A stretch of DNA of 64,000 nt, taken from Nibribacter ruber (lineage in GTDB: Bacteria; Bacteroidota; Bacteroidia; Cytophagales; Hymenobacteraceae). The translations under genes were made by a program, and so were the position numbers. Shown here piece by piece: positions 1 through 8,723 of the stretch. The DNA is taken from positions 682,001-746,000 of the forward strand of contig NZ_CP047897.1 of the NCBI RefSeq assembly GCF_009913235.1, read 5' to 3'. The stretch's first letter is position 1; every line of letters begins with the position of its first letter. The notes beneath the pieces were generated by a model, which had not been told where the DNA came from, ran no database searches, and saw nothing but the letters and a program-made list of their open reading frames with translations.

Positions 1-1440
1 CTGGTGGTTGCTGGTAGAATCCTGGAAGTACACATGGTTGTTTAAGATGGTGTACTTGACCTGTGCCCGTAGATAGTTGTTGAACGCAGATGCTTCCAAT
101 TGCGCCATGGATTGGTCTGCCGTGGTGTTTTCAAAGCTGTTGAACCATTCAAAGTGATTGCTGTAATGGACCCGTTGCAATAAAGTAGGCGAATAGGATG
201 TGCGGGTCTGGCTAAGGGTCAACCACTTGAAACGGGCTTGGGCGGTAAGGCGGTAGTCATCACCGCCAATTTGCAATTCGCCGTCTGTGGTCACGTAAAT
301 ATCATTTTTGAGCTTGAATTGAGCCTCACCGCCAATGAAATTATCTGCCACGTCTAAGGTTAAACCACCCTCTTGGTACGTAACAGGATCTGAGCCGATG
401 GCGTTGCGCGAGGTTATCTCATATTGTCCGTCTCTTCTTTTTACATAGGCGCGGTACACAAAGAAACGAGTGCTGCCCATCACGCCAAAAGTGTTCTCCA
501 ATTGCCGGTACAGGGTATTGTCCAGCGTTTTATTGGCGTCTAGAATGGTTCTGGGATAAAATAGCAACATCCTGGGGTTGGAATCTCCGCTGTAAGGCAG
601 GTTCTCATCGGCGAACCGCGTTTCTTGTGAAAACCCGTCCAGCGTATGATAGAGCTGCAAACCCGGGCTAATTAGTTTGTACCACTGCGTAGCGTGCAAA
701 GTGTGTCTGTCTTCCTTGGAAAAAGCGTTGGTTAACCACACGGGTTCGTTCTGGTAATCAAAAAGTTCTGCTTCGGTTTCACCGGCCACTGGCTGTATGC
801 CCCCAGACTCAATCTGCTCATGCGAAGTAAGAGCATAGTTAGCCATGATGTGGTAGCGGTCATTCTTGCTGAAATAATGCGTGAATGCCTGCAGGCCATA
901 GTGTTCAATCAAGTCCAGGTTTCTAGGATTGCCAATTTGGCGGGTGGCCCCCAGGCGCTCCAGCCCCAAGCCCACGTTCCAGCGGGAGTTAACGTTGCGG
1001 GTATGTTTGGCCCTGAAAATCTGTTCGCCTTTTGAACCCTGCAGGTAATGCAGAAACGTAAACGGCGACTTGGTGTCATAGTATTCTATCTGGTCTGGAC
1101 GTACGGCGTACACATCAAACGCATTTCTGCCGGGGCGGGTGCCCAAGGTTAGCGGCATGCGCCAGAATAGAGGCTGGGAAGCGGTGCCCACGTTGCCTAG
1201 GTTCTGCTGTAAGGTGGAGTCATAATACCAGTGCCGGGTGCTGTGCAGGTTAGTGAGCGAGGTATCTATGGGGGCAGAGGCATAGTTGCCTTTGAAGATC
1301 TGGGCTTCATATAATACCCTGGTGGTGGCAGAACCGTAAATGGCCTTGGTAGAGTCATCTATGATCTGGGCCTGGGCGTGGTTAAGAGCTGCACTTGCCC
1401 ATAGCAGGGAGGCCGCAATACATATCTTTTTATAAGTCAC
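1..1440 (-). CDS. Putative porin, Porin_10 family (partial, runs off left edge)
   Basis: The reverse strand is open from a GTG at 1440 to the window edge, giving 480 codons without a stop. The N-terminus is a signal peptide (TYKKICIAASLLWASAALN, then HAQAQ). It is followed by sequence typical of the Bacteroidota putative-porin family, including a QQNLGNVGTASQPLF segment near residue 80, and then long alternating aromatic/polar beta-barrel sequence (YHIMANYALTS, RFFVYRAYVKRRDG). It should be an outer-membrane barrel; the substrate is unknown. It starts 8 nt after the lpxK stop, so the two are probably co-transcribed. No ATG lies in a better position, so GTG is the likely start. The C-terminus is outside the window. 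Confidence 0.75.
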   Translation of the reverse strand, partial: MTYKKICIAASLLWASAALNHAQAQIIDDSTKAIYGSATTRVLYEAQIFKGNYASAPIDTSLTNLHSTRHWYYDSTLQQNLGNVGTASQPLFWRMPLTLGTRPGRNAFDVYAVRPDQIEYYDTKSPFTFLHYLQGSKGEQIFRAKHTRNVNSRWNVGLGLERLGATRQIGNPRNLDLIEHYGLQAFTHYFSKNDRYHIMANYALTSHEQIESGGIQPVAGETEAELFDYQNEPVWLTNAFSKEDRHTLHATQWYKLISPGLQLYHTLDGFSQETRFADENLPYSGDSNPRMLLFYPRTILDANKTLDNTLYRQLENTFGVMGSTRFFVYRAYVKRRDGQYEITSRNAIGSDPVTYQEGGLTLDVADNFIGGEAQFKLKNDIYVTTDGELQIGGDDYRLTAQARFKWLTLSQTRTSYSPTLLQRVHYSNHFEWFNSFENTTADQSMAQLEASAFNNYLRAQVKYTILNNHVYFQDSTSNHQ

Positions 1441-1448
1441 GGTCAAAA

Positions 1449-2522
1449 TTAAGAATTTATATGAAACCCCTCGTTCGCCAGCGCTTGGCGCATGTTGTCG
1501 TCAAAGGCCGGAACATGGGGCCAAAACTCATTCACAATAGGCAGATAAAACAAGGGCATTTTGGTTACATACGTCTCCAGGCCAGGCTGTTGCCATTTCA
1601 CGGCGTCCTTTTGCGTCATGAAAACAGGAACCTGCTCCCGGTCGGGTTGACGCTCCCATTCCCGGTAGATTTCTTCTATACGAGCCTTGCTGTATTCGGC
1701 GTGGTCTGCCCCCTCAAAATGACGAAGCACTGCATAGCCTTCCTCCTGTAAATAACTTACCAAAGGCGCCGCATTGGCAATACCCGTCACCAGCAGAATG
1801 CGCTTGGTAAAAAGGGAGCTGCTCCCGAAGCCTACCGGAGTTCCGTACCGGATTCGGCTGAAAAAGACCGGTACTTCTGCCTTACTGAACAGATGAACCT
1901 GCTGCGTTATTGTCTCCTGTTGTTGATGGGTAAGAGAACCGGGACATTTGGTAACCACTACAGCATCGGCCCGCATGGCCCCAGACCTTGGTTCCCGCAA
2001 TCGCCCGGCAGGCAACAAATTGTCCTTGGTAAAGAGCCGTCCATAGTCCGTGAGCAGCAGGTAAAAAGAAGCTTTCACCGCTCTATGCTGAAAGGCGTCA
2101 TCCAGCAGAATCAAATCTAAGTCAGGAAATAGCGCCAATAACTTTTGAATACCATCAACCCGTTTTTCACATACCGCCACCTTAGCATGGGGCAGGCTTT
2201 GAAGGTATTGAAAGGGTTCATCCCCCAAAGTTTGCGCGTTGGCGGTTGCATCTCCTAAGACAAAGCCTTTGGTGGCGCGCTTGTAGCCTCGGCTCAGAAT
2301 GGCTATGTTCTTCTCCTGTAGCAGCCTGGCCAGATACTCTACCTGCGGCGTTTTGCCCGTGCCCCCCACCGTCAGGTTGCCCACGCAGATAACCGGAACA
2401 GGCGCTTGATAGGACTTGAAATACTGTACATCGTATAAGTAATTGCGCACGCGTATGATCAGGCCATAAAGCCAGGAAAAAGGCAACAGCAAAAACCGGA
2501 GAAAACGTAGCGCAGACACCAT
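1449..2522 (-). CDS. lpxK: Tetraacyldisaccharide 4'-kinase LpxK
   Basis: LpxK phosphorylates the 4' position of the lipid A disaccharide precursor at the inner-membrane face. The protein is 357 aa from the ATG at 2522. It has a hydrophobic N-terminal helix (FLRFLLLPFSWLYGLII), then VICVGNLTVGGTGKTP with the Walker A lysine near residue 57, then ILSRGYKR and LILLDDAFQHR, all typical of the family. An upstream in-frame TTG at 2564 would add 14 residues, but the ATG gives the usual N-terminus. The TAnnTTTG box at 2529-2536 also ends only a few bases before this ATG. It is followed by the porin gene and is divergent from the Nif3-like gene. Confidence 0.92.
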   Translation of the reverse strand: MVSALRFLRFLLLPFSWLYGLIIRVRNYLYDVQYFKSYQAPVPVICVGNLTVGGTGKTPQVEYLARLLQEKNIAILSRGYKRATKGFVLGDATANAQTLGDEPFQYLQSLPHAKVAVCEKRVDGIQKLLALFPDLDLILLDDAFQHRAVKASFYLLLTDYGRLFTKDNLLPAGRLREPRSGAMRADAVVVTKCPGSLTHQQQETITQQVHLFSKAEVPVFFSRIRYGTPVGFGSSSLFTKRILLVTGIANAAPLVSYLQEEGYAVLRHFEGADHAEYSKARIEEIYREWERQPDREQVPVFMTQKDAVKWQQPGLETYVTKMPLFYLPIVNEFWPHVPAFDDNMRQALANEGFHINS

Positions 2523-2528
2523 ACAAAG

Positions 2529-2536
2529 CAAAAGTA
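2529..2536 (-). promoter_or_regulatory. -7 box of the lpxK promoter
   Basis: On the minus strand this reads TACTTTTG, a match to the Bacteroidota -7 consensus TAnnTTTG. The lpxK ATG at 2522 starts about 6 nt downstream, so transcription would begin at or within a few bases of the start codon, giving a leaderless or near-leaderless mRNA. No clear -33 TTTG was identified. Confidence 0.45.
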
Positions 2537-2581
2537 ACTGAAATTTACCTTTCTTTGCGGACAAAGCTATTTCTGCACCCC

Positions 2582-3679
2582 ATGACCCAAATCAAGGAAG
2601 TGATTCAAGTGATGGAGCGCTACGCTCCGCCCGCCTACCAGGAGTCTTATGACAACGCCTCTCTGCAGGTAGGAAACCCAGACGCGCAAGTTACTGGTGT
2701 TTTAGTGACGCTGGACTGCACCGAGGAAGTAGTGCAAGAAGCCCTGGACCGAGGTTGCAATTTTATAGTGGCCCACCACCCGGTCATTTTCAAAGCCTTG
2801 AAGAGCCTTACCGGCAAGACCCCAGTGGAGCGCATTCTCCTCAAGGCCTTGCAGCACAACATTGCCATCTATGCCTGCCATACCAACCTGGACCATGTGC
2901 ACAATGGCGTAAACGCTAAACTCTGCCAGAAACTAGGCATTGAGAACACCAGAATACTTCAGCCCAAGCCACAGCTTCTAACCAAGCTGGAAACCTACGT
3001 GCCTTTGGAAGACACTGAGAAAGTGCTGGACGCCTTGCACGCGGCAGGCGCCGGGCAGATTGGCGAGTATTCAGACTGTAGCTTCAGGATTACTGGCACT
3101 GGGCGCTTCACTCCTTCCGCGCATGCCAATCCGCACATAGGTGAACCTTGCAAAACTGAGGAAACCATCGAGAATAAAATTGAAGTCATCTTCCCTAGTT
3201 ACAAGCAGCAGCAAATCATGCGGGCTCTGCTACAGGCGCACCCTTATGAGGAAGTGGCCCATTATCTGGTTGCCTTACAGAATGAGAACCAAGAGGTAGG
3301 CGCCGGCATGGTGGGTGAATTGAAGGAAGCCATGACTGCAGAGGCCTTTGTACAGCATGTGAAAGAGTCCTTGGAAATCACTACCTTTAAGCATACGGCC
3401 TGGCCAGAAACACCCATTAAGCGCGTGGCGGTCTGCGGAGGGGCAGGCAGTTTCCTGATTCAAAATGCCAAAGCAGCAGGTGCCCAGGTCTTTCTTACCG
3501 CCGATTTAAAATACCACGAGTTTTTTGACGCGGGAACTCAAATGGCCTTGGTAGATGTAGGACATTATGAGAGCGAAGTTTATACGAAAGAGTTGTTCTA
3601 TGATATATTAATAAAAACTTTTTCTAATTTTGCAGTCAATTTGTCCTATACCAATACAAATCCAGTCAGACACAGCTAA
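2582..3679 (+). CDS. Nif3-like dinuclear metal centre protein
   Basis: The protein is 365 aa from the ATG at 2582; the frame also has a TTG at 2555, which is less likely. It matches the Nif3/YbgI family: metal-ligand segments FIVAHHPVIF (residues 61-70) and YACHTNLDHV (near 97-106), an inserted middle domain with YKQQQIMRALLQAHPYEEVA typical of the long form, and a C-terminal DVGHYESE with the last ligands. Members bind two metal ions and form hexamers; some annotations call them GTP cyclohydrolase I type 2, but the physiological reaction is unsettled. The zinc-ribbon gene follows after 8 nt. This pair is common in Bacteroidota, which suggests a linked but unknown role. Confidence 0.88.
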   Translation: MTQIKEVIQVMERYAPPAYQESYDNASLQVGNPDAQVTGVLVTLDCTEEVVQEALDRGCNFIVAHHPVIFKALKSLTGKTPVERILLKALQHNIAIYACHTNLDHVHNGVNAKLCQKLGIENTRILQPKPQLLTKLETYVPLEDTEKVLDALHAAGAGQIGEYSDCSFRITGTGRFTPSAHANPHIGEPCKTEETIENKIEVIFPSYKQQQIMRALLQAHPYEEVAHYLVALQNENQEVGAGMVGELKEAMTAEAFVQHVKESLEITTFKHTAWPETPIKRVAVCGGAGSFLIQNAKAAGAQVFLTADLKYHEFFDAGTQMALVDVGHYESEVYTKELFYDILIKTFSNFAVNLSYTNTNPVRHS

Positions 3680-3687
3680 TAATATAC

Positions 3688-4422
3688 ATGGAAAGTACTG
3701 TAGCAAGTAAGTTAGATGCACTCCTAAGACTTCAGAGCTTAGATTCTCAATTGGACGAAATTCTGCGTGTTCGCGGTGACCTTCCTGAAGAGGTGAGAGA
3801 CCTGGAGGATGAAATTGCCGGCTACCAGGTACGCGTAAGCAAGTTTGATGAAGAGATCGCTGATCTGGTTCAGAACATAGCCAACCGCAAACAGGCTATC
3901 AAGGACGCAGAGAAACTCATCAAAAAGTATGAGGAGCAGCAGGAGAACGTGCGCAACAACCGCGAGTTTGACGCCATCACCAAAGAAGTAGAACTTCAAA
4001 AACTGGAAATCCAGATCCAGGAGAAAAAAATAAGAGAGGCCAACTTCCAGATTGAGCAGAAGAACACTGACATTCAGGAAACCAAGTCTAAATTGTCTGA
4101 GCGCCAGAAAGACCTGGATACCAAGAACGCCGAGTTGCAAGTGATGGTGCAGGAGAGCGAAGAAGACGAGCGCAAACTGAACGCCGCCAAAGAAGAAGCC
4201 CAGCAGCACATTGAAGAGCGTCTTTTAACAGCCTACAACAGAATCAGAAAGAACGTGCGTAATGGTCTTGCCGTGGTAGCCGTGAAGCGTGACGCCTGTG
4301 GTGGTTGCTTTAACACCGTTCCACCACAGCGCCAGTCTGACATTGCCTCTAAAAAGAAAATCATTGTATGCGAGCATTGCGGACGCGTGCTGGCAGATGT
4401 AGAGCAAAAGGTGGTTGCTTAA
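3688..4422 (+). CDS. Coiled-coil protein with C-terminal C4 zinc ribbon
   Basis: The protein is 244 aa. Residues 30-185 are almost entirely charged heptad-like helix (EEVRDLEDEIAGYQVRV, KLEIQIQEKKIREANFQ), predicting a long antiparallel coiled coil. A zinc ribbon follows, with cysteine pairs CGGC near residue 204 and CEHC near 228. It belongs to the 'zinc ribbon domain-containing protein' family found in many bacteria next to Nif3; a nucleic-acid-binding role is often proposed but unproven. It is 8 nt behind the Nif3-like gene and ends at a strong terminator. A TAATTTTG box at 3625-3632 inside the upstream gene could give it its own promoter. Confidence 0.85.
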   Translation: MESTVASKLDALLRLQSLDSQLDEILRVRGDLPEEVRDLEDEIAGYQVRVSKFDEEIADLVQNIANRKQAIKDAEKLIKKYEEQQENVRNNREFDAITKEVELQKLEIQIQEKKIREANFQIEQKNTDIQETKSKLSERQKDLDTKNAELQVMVQESEEDERKLNAAKEEAQQHIEERLLTAYNRIRKNVRNGLAVVAVKRDACGGCFNTVPPQRQSDIASKKKIIVCEHCGRVLADVEQKVVA

Positions 4423-4443
4423 CTGGCACTTCCCTATCATCAC

Positions 4444-4478
4444 AAAAAAAGGATGGCCTATCGCCGTCCTTTTTTTTG
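4444..4478 (+). terminator. Intrinsic terminator after the zinc-ribbon gene
   Basis: A hairpin with arms A7GGATGGC and GCCGTCCT8, one G-T wobble and a short loop ends in a run of eight T. It closes the Nif3 / zinc-ribbon operon 21 nt after the stop codon. Confidence 0.85.
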
Positions 4479-4506
4479 TTTCTAGTAAGTAGAAGCCTTC
4501 CTGTAC

Positions 4507-5811
4507 ATGCCTCACCTTTCCCTCTCCTTTCAAGACTTGCCGGTTTCCCCGCTTCAATGGAAGCAGCAGGCCCTGGCGTGGGCAAATGAGTACCATGAGG
4601 TGGTGGCATATTATGAGCCCAACCAGATATCCTGCCTGCACGGCTCTTTCCAAAATCTGCTGGGTATCCGGAAAAAAGCTTTCGGCTCTTTGGTAGAAGG
4701 AATAGCTACCAAGTGGGAAGACCTTCAGGAGTTGAAAGACCAATCATCCGCTGTGCCGCTGATGGGCTTTTTGACGTATGACCTCAAAAACCAGATCGAG
4801 GAACTAACCAGTAAGCATCCAGATCATGTTGGGTTTCCTGAGTTGTTCTTCTTCCAGCCAGAGGTATGGCTAGAGTGGCTGGAAGATTCAGTGACAATTC
4901 ACTCGGTCAAAGAGAATCCTTTAAAAATTGCGCAGGCCATTCATAGTTTTCCGTTTTTGGCTTCTTTTCCAGAAAATAGCCTAAAAACGAAGCCGCGTGT
5001 ACAAAAGGAAATGTACCTGCAAACCGTAGAAAAGCTAAGAAATCATATTCTTGAGGGTGACGTTTATGAAGTGAACTACTGCCAGGAGTTTTATGCCCAG
5101 GAAGCAGTAATTAATCCCCTGGCCACCTTCTGGCAATTGAACGCGGCCTCCCCTACGCCCTTCGCCGGTTTTCTGAAACTGGAACATAGTTTTTTGCTCT
5201 GCGCCAGCCCGGAGCGGTTCCTGAAGAAAGAAGGCAGCCTTCTTATTTCACAGCCCATCAAAGGCACCATTCAGCGCGGGGTAACCCAGGAACTAGACCA
5301 GGACAACAAGCAAGCCCTGGCCTCCAGCGAAAAGGAACGCGCGGAGAACATGATGATCGTGGATTTGGTGCGCAACGACCTGAACCGGATCTGCAATAAA
5401 GGCACCGTGCAGGTAGAAGAGCTTTTCGGGCTGTACGGGTTCAGGTACGTCTGGCAGATGATCTCCACCATCATTGGAAACGTGGATTCTGCTGTGCCTG
5501 TTATGGACATTCTTAAAGCCACCTTCCCGATGGGGAGCATGACGGGCGCGCCCAAAGTAAAAGCTCTGGAACTGATTGAGGAATATGAGCAGACCAGGCG
5601 CGGGTTGTATTCAGGTAGCCTAGGGTACTTCTTGCCCAACGGCGATTTTGACTTTAACGTTGTCATAAGGAGCATTCAATACAATGTCCAAAGCCAGTAC
5701 CTTTCTTTTGAGGTGGGCAGCGCCGTCACCTATGACTCTGACCCTGAGCAGGAATACCAGGAGTGTCTCTTGAAAGCTGCGGCCATTACTCGAGTGCTGG
5801 AGCAGAAGTAA
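4507..5811 (+). CDS. pabB: Aminodeoxychorismate synthase component I (PabB)
   Basis: The protein is 434 aa of the chorismate-utilising (anthranilate synthase component I-like) family. PIKGTIQRG near residue 255 carries the lysine that marks PabB-type aminodeoxychorismate synthases; anthranilate synthases have AGT there. Other family motifs follow: ENMMIVDLVRNDL, GSMTGAPKVKALELI and GLYSGSLGYF. It aminates chorismate on the route to 4-aminobenzoate and folate, with ammonia from a PabA partner not present in this window. Residues about 149-161 (PFLASFPENSLKT) are encoded by a copy of the 38-bp palindrome, in the variable linker before the catalytic domain. It is monocistronic, between a terminator and the miaB promoter. 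Confidence 0.87.
   Translation: MPHLSLSFQDLPVSPLQWKQQALAWANEYHEVVAYYEPNQISCLHGSFQNLLGIRKKAFGSLVEGIATKWEDLQELKDQSSAVPLMGFLTYDLKNQIEELTSKHPDHVGFPELFFFQPEVWLEWLEDSVTIHSVKENPLKIAQAIHSFPFLASFPENSLKTKPRVQKEMYLQTVEKLRNHILEGDVYEVNYCQEFYAQEAVINPLATFWQLNAASPTPFAGFLKLEHSFLLCASPERFLKKEGSLLISQPIKGTIQRGVTQELDQDNKQALASSEKERAENMMIVDLVRNDLNRICNKGTVQVEELFGLYGFRYVWQMISTIIGNVDSAVPVMDILKATFPMGSMTGAPKVKALELIEEYEQTRRGLYSGSLGYFLPNGDFDFNVVIRSIQYNVQSQYLSFEVGSAVTYDSDPEQEYQECLLKAAAITRVLEQK
4952..4989. repeat. 38-bp palindrome, copy 1 (inside pabB)
   Basis: Left arm CGTTTTTGGCTTCTTTTC and right arm GAAAATAGCCTAAAAACG pair with two mismatches and one wobble. It sits in frame in pabB, read in the one forward frame of the repeat that has no stop codon. 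Confidence 0.85.
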
Positions 5812-5875
5812 CCGGGCATCCTCCCCTTGGCATAAAAAATCAACTGACATTCTGTCACCAACGCTGAGTTTTCAG

Positions 5876-5883
5876 TATCTTTG
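5876..5883 (+). promoter_or_regulatory. -7 box of the miaB promoter
   Basis: TATCTTTG matches the Bacteroidota -7 consensus TAnnTTTG. A weak -33 candidate, TCTG, lies 21 nt upstream at 5851-5854. The miaB ATG at 5902 would follow a leader of roughly 12 nt. Confidence 0.5.
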
Positions 5884-5901
5884 CCTTTTTACAAATAGGT
5901 T

Positions 5902-7341
5902 ATGCACGCACCCATTCTGGACTTAGATTTTATAGATAGCCGCACCCCTGAAGAAGCGGCGGCCGCTTCCTGTGACACCAAAGTGAGCGTAGACACCAAC
6001 ACGGGTCGTTCGCGCAAACTGTATATTGAGAGCTATGGCTGCCAGATGAATTTCTCTGACAGTGAGATTGTTTCCTCCATCTTGTTTGAAGCAGGTTTTG
6101 ACACCACCTCAGACGTAAAGCAAGCGGATCTGGTTCTTTTGAACACTTGTTCCATTAGAGAGAAAGCAGAAACCACCGTTCGTCACCGCCTGCTGCAACT
6201 TCAGCACATGAAGCGTAAGCGCCCGGGCCTCATGGTGGGCGTGTTGGGTTGCATGGCCGAGCGCCTGAAGAAGAACCTGCTGGAAGAAGAGAAAATGGTA
6301 GACCTGGTAGTCGGCCCTGACGCGTACCGTGACCTGCCTGCTTTGATCAATGAAGTGGATGGCGGCCAGAAAGCAGTGAACGTCCTCCTCTCCAGAGAAG
6401 AGACCTACGCAGACATTAACCCCATCAGGTTGAACAGCAACGGCGTGAGCGCTTTTGTGTCCATCATGCGCGGTTGTGACAATATGTGTTCTTTCTGCGT
6501 GGTACCCTTCACGCGAGGCCGTGAACGCAGCCGTGATGCCCATTCTGTAGTGCGTGAGGCCGAAGAACTGGTAAAGAACGGGTACAAAGAAGTGACTTTG
6601 CTGGGCCAGAACGTTGACTCTTACAAATGGACCTCAGAAGATGGTGCTGAGCACGTGAATTTCGCGCAATTGCTGGAACGCGTGGCCTTGATCAGTCCTG
6701 ATTTACGCGTGCGTTTCTCCACCTCGCATCCCAAAGATATTACAGATGAAGTGCTGTACACCATGAAAAAGTACGACAACATCTGCAAATACATTCACCT
6801 GCCGGCGCAAAGCGGAAACTCCCGAGTCCTGGACTTGATGAACCGCACCTATGACCGCGCCTGGTACATAGACCGCGTAGACGCCATCAGAAACATTCTG
6901 GGCGACGAGTGCGCCATCTCCACGGACATGATCTCTGGCTTCTGCTCAGAAACCGAGGAAGAGCACCAAGACACGCTCACCTTGATTGACTACGTACAGT
7001 ATGACTACGCCTACATGTTTTTCTACTCAGAGCGCCCCGGCACCTTGGCTGCCCGCAAACTGGAAGATGACATTCCGTTGGAGGTGAAGAAGCGCCGTCT
7101 GCAAGAGGTCATTGACAAGCAACGCCATTATTCGCTCATCCGGAATGAGAAAACCGTAGGAACCGTCCAGAAAGTATTGCTGGAAGGCTTCTCTAAGCGT
7201 TCCCATGAAATGCTCAGCGGCCGTGATGACAAGAACAGAATGGTCATCATCCCTAAAATGGATTACCAGAAAGGGGATTACGTGAACGTGCTCATCACGG
7301 GCTGCTCCGTGGGTACCCTGTTTGGCGAGCCGATTGTATAA
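5902..7341 (+). CDS. miaB: tRNA-2-methylthio-N6-dimethylallyladenosine synthase MiaB
   Basis: The protein is 479 aa. MiaB adds the methylthio group to i6A37 of tRNAs reading UNN codons, using two [4Fe-4S] clusters and SAM. The N-terminal cluster cysteines are C47 ([11 protein letters not shown]), C83 (NTCSIREKA) and C117 (GCMAE). The radical-SAM triad is C192, C196, C199 (GCDNMCSFC). A C-terminal TRAM domain is indicated by the sequence near 410-479 ([14 protein letters not shown]). The extra N-terminal 35 residues before [10 protein letters not shown] are usual in Bacteroidota. The stop codon lies inside the left arm of a large inverted repeat. Confidence 0.95.
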   Translation: MHAPILDLDFIDSRTPEEAAAASCDTKVSVDTNTGRSRKLYIESYGCQMNFSDSEIVSSILFEAGFDTTSDVKQADLVLLNTCSIREKAETTVRHRLLQLQHMKRKRPGLMVGVLGCMAERLKKNLLEEEKMVDLVVGPDAYRDLPALINEVDGGQKAVNVLLSREETYADINPIRLNSNGVSAFVSIMRGCDNMCSFCVVPFTRGRERSRDAHSVVREAEELVKNGYKEVTLLGQNVDSYKWTSEDGAEHVNFAQLLERVALISPDLRVRFSTSHPKDITDEVLYTMKKYDNICKYIHLPAQSGNSRVLDLMNRTYDRAWYIDRVDAIRNILGDECAISTDMISGFCSETEEEHQDTLTLIDYVQYDYAYMFFYSERPGTLAARKLEDDIPLEVKKRRLQEVIDKQRHYSLIRNEKTVGTVQKVLLEGFSKRSHEMLSGRDDKNRMVIIPKMDYQKGDYVNVLITGCSVGTLFGEPIV

Positions 7342-7436
7342 TTTGAAAATTTGGAGATGAGGAAATTTGAAGATGAATTTCCTCAGCCTTTTGACCAATT
7401 CATTTCCAAATCTTCACATTTTCAAATCTTCAAATT
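7340..7436. repeat. Large imperfect inverted repeat, second repeat family
   Basis: Two 40-nt arms (7340-7379 and 7397-7436) are inverted copies with about eight differences, separated by 17 nt. Each arm is built of purine-rich units such as ATTTGAAAATTTGGAGATG and ATTTGAAGATGAATT. It fills the gap between miaB and the sigma-54 activator and begins at the miaB stop codon. It is unrelated in sequence to the 38-bp palindrome. Confidence 0.85.
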
Positions 7437-7442
7437 GAACAC

Positions 7443-8723
7443 ATGCGTGATTTAGATATTCAGTCTGTAAAGCAACGGTTTGGGATCATAGGCAACTCGG
7501 CCTTGCTCAACCATGCCATACAGGTGGCAGTGCAGGTGGCCCCTACTGACATGACCGTGCTCATTAACGGGGAAAGCGGCAGCGGCAAGGAGTCATTCTC
7601 CAAGATCATCCATCATTTGAGCCCTCGCAAGCACGGCCAGTTCATAGCCATCAACTGCGGGGCCATACCAGAAGGAACCATTGACTCTGAGTTGTTCGGG
7701 CATGAGAAGGGCTCATTTACCGGGGCGCAGGAAGCCAGAAAAGGATATTTTGAGGTGACCAACGGCGGTACCATCTTTTTAGATGAGATTGGCGAGATGC
7801 CGCTGGGCACCCAGGCCCGCCTTTTGCGCGTGCTGGAAAACGGCGAATTCATCAAAGTGGGTTCCTCTAAGGTTCAAAAGACGGATGTGCGCGTAGTGGC
7901 GGCCACCAACGTGAACCTGATGCAAGCCGTAGAGCGCGGGCAGTTTAGAGAGGATTTGTACTACCGCCTGAACACCGTACCCATCTCCGTGCCGCCGTTG
8001 CGTGAGCGCGGCGAGGACACGCACCTGCTGTTCAGGAAATTTGCCAGCGACTTTGCCGAGCGCTACCATGTAAAGCCCATCACGCTGGTGCCAGAGGCCG
8101 TGCATGAACTTCTGCGCTACCGCTTTCCAGGCAACATTCGGCAGTTGAAGAATATTGTGGAGCAGATTTCCGTTCTGGAATATGAGCGCGAGATTTCTGC
8201 TGATACCCTGCGCAAGTATCTACCCAAAGAGCAGGTCAACCAATTGCCGGCCATATTGCCGCAGGACCGTTCCTCTGTAGATGGAGCCGGTAACTTTTCT
8301 GAGCGCGACCTGCTCTACAAGGTGCTCTTTGACATGCGCAAGGACATGAACGACCTTAAACAACTTGTGTTTGACATCCTTTCACACCAGCAAGAAGATG
8401 CCGAGTTGTTGAAGGCCAACAGTCATTTGTTTGATGAGGTCCGCTCCGTTGAAAAGCACGCGCCCGTTTACCGCGGCCCAGAACGCCGCGACGGCTTTGT
8501 GCTGGCCATGAATGAGGAGGAAGAAGACTACGAAGAAAAAGTAGAGGACATCTCACACGAAACCGAGGAAGAAAGCCTTTCTTTAGAGCACAAAGAGAAG
8601 GAAATGATCCTGAAAGCTCTTAAAAAGCACAACAACAAACGTAAATACGCCGCCAGAGACCTTGGCATTTCTGAACGCACCTTGTATAGAAAACTGAAGC
8701 AGTATGATATTGAAGACATGTAA
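7443..8723 (+). CDS. Sigma-54 interaction AAA+ activator with Fis-type HTH, no receiver domain
   Basis: The protein is 426 aa. An AAA+ sigma-54 interaction domain starts almost at the N-terminus: Walker A GESGSGKE (residues 43-50), the sigma-54 contact loop GSFTGA (90-95, the GAFTGA motif), Walker B GGTIFLDEIGEM (near 108-119), and the arginine-finger region REDLYYRLNTVPI. Residues 330-385 are an acidic linker. The C-terminus is a Fis-type helix-turn-helix (RKYAARDLGISERTLYRKL). With no sensor or receiver domain, activity is probably controlled by expression or another protein. The next gene, lptE, overlaps its 3' end by 20 nt. It may act on the groESL promoter 3.3 kb downstream, but that is only a proposal. 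Confidence 0.9.
   Translation: MRDLDIQSVKQRFGIIGNSALLNHAIQVAVQVAPTDMTVLINGESGSGKESFSKIIHHLSPRKHGQFIAINCGAIPEGTIDSELFGHEKGSFTGAQEARKGYFEVTNGGTIFLDEIGEMPLGTQARLLRVLENGEFIKVGSSKVQKTDVRVVAATNVNLMQAVERGQFREDLYYRLNTVPISVPPLRERGEDTHLLFRKFASDFAERYHVKPITLVPEAVHELLRYRFPGNIRQLKNIVEQISVLEYEREISADTLRKYLPKEQVNQLPAILPQDRSSVDGAGNFSERDLLYKVLFDMRKDMNDLKQLVFDILSHQQEDAELLKANSHLFDEVRSVEKHAPVYRGPERRDGFVLAMNEEEEDYEEKVEDISHETEEESLSLEHKEKEMILKALKKHNNKRKYAARDLGISERTLYRKLKQYDIEDM

Noticed and set aside
820..1035. 71-codon plus-strand frame
   Set aside because: It lies within the porin gene on the other strand and has no protein-like pattern of its own.
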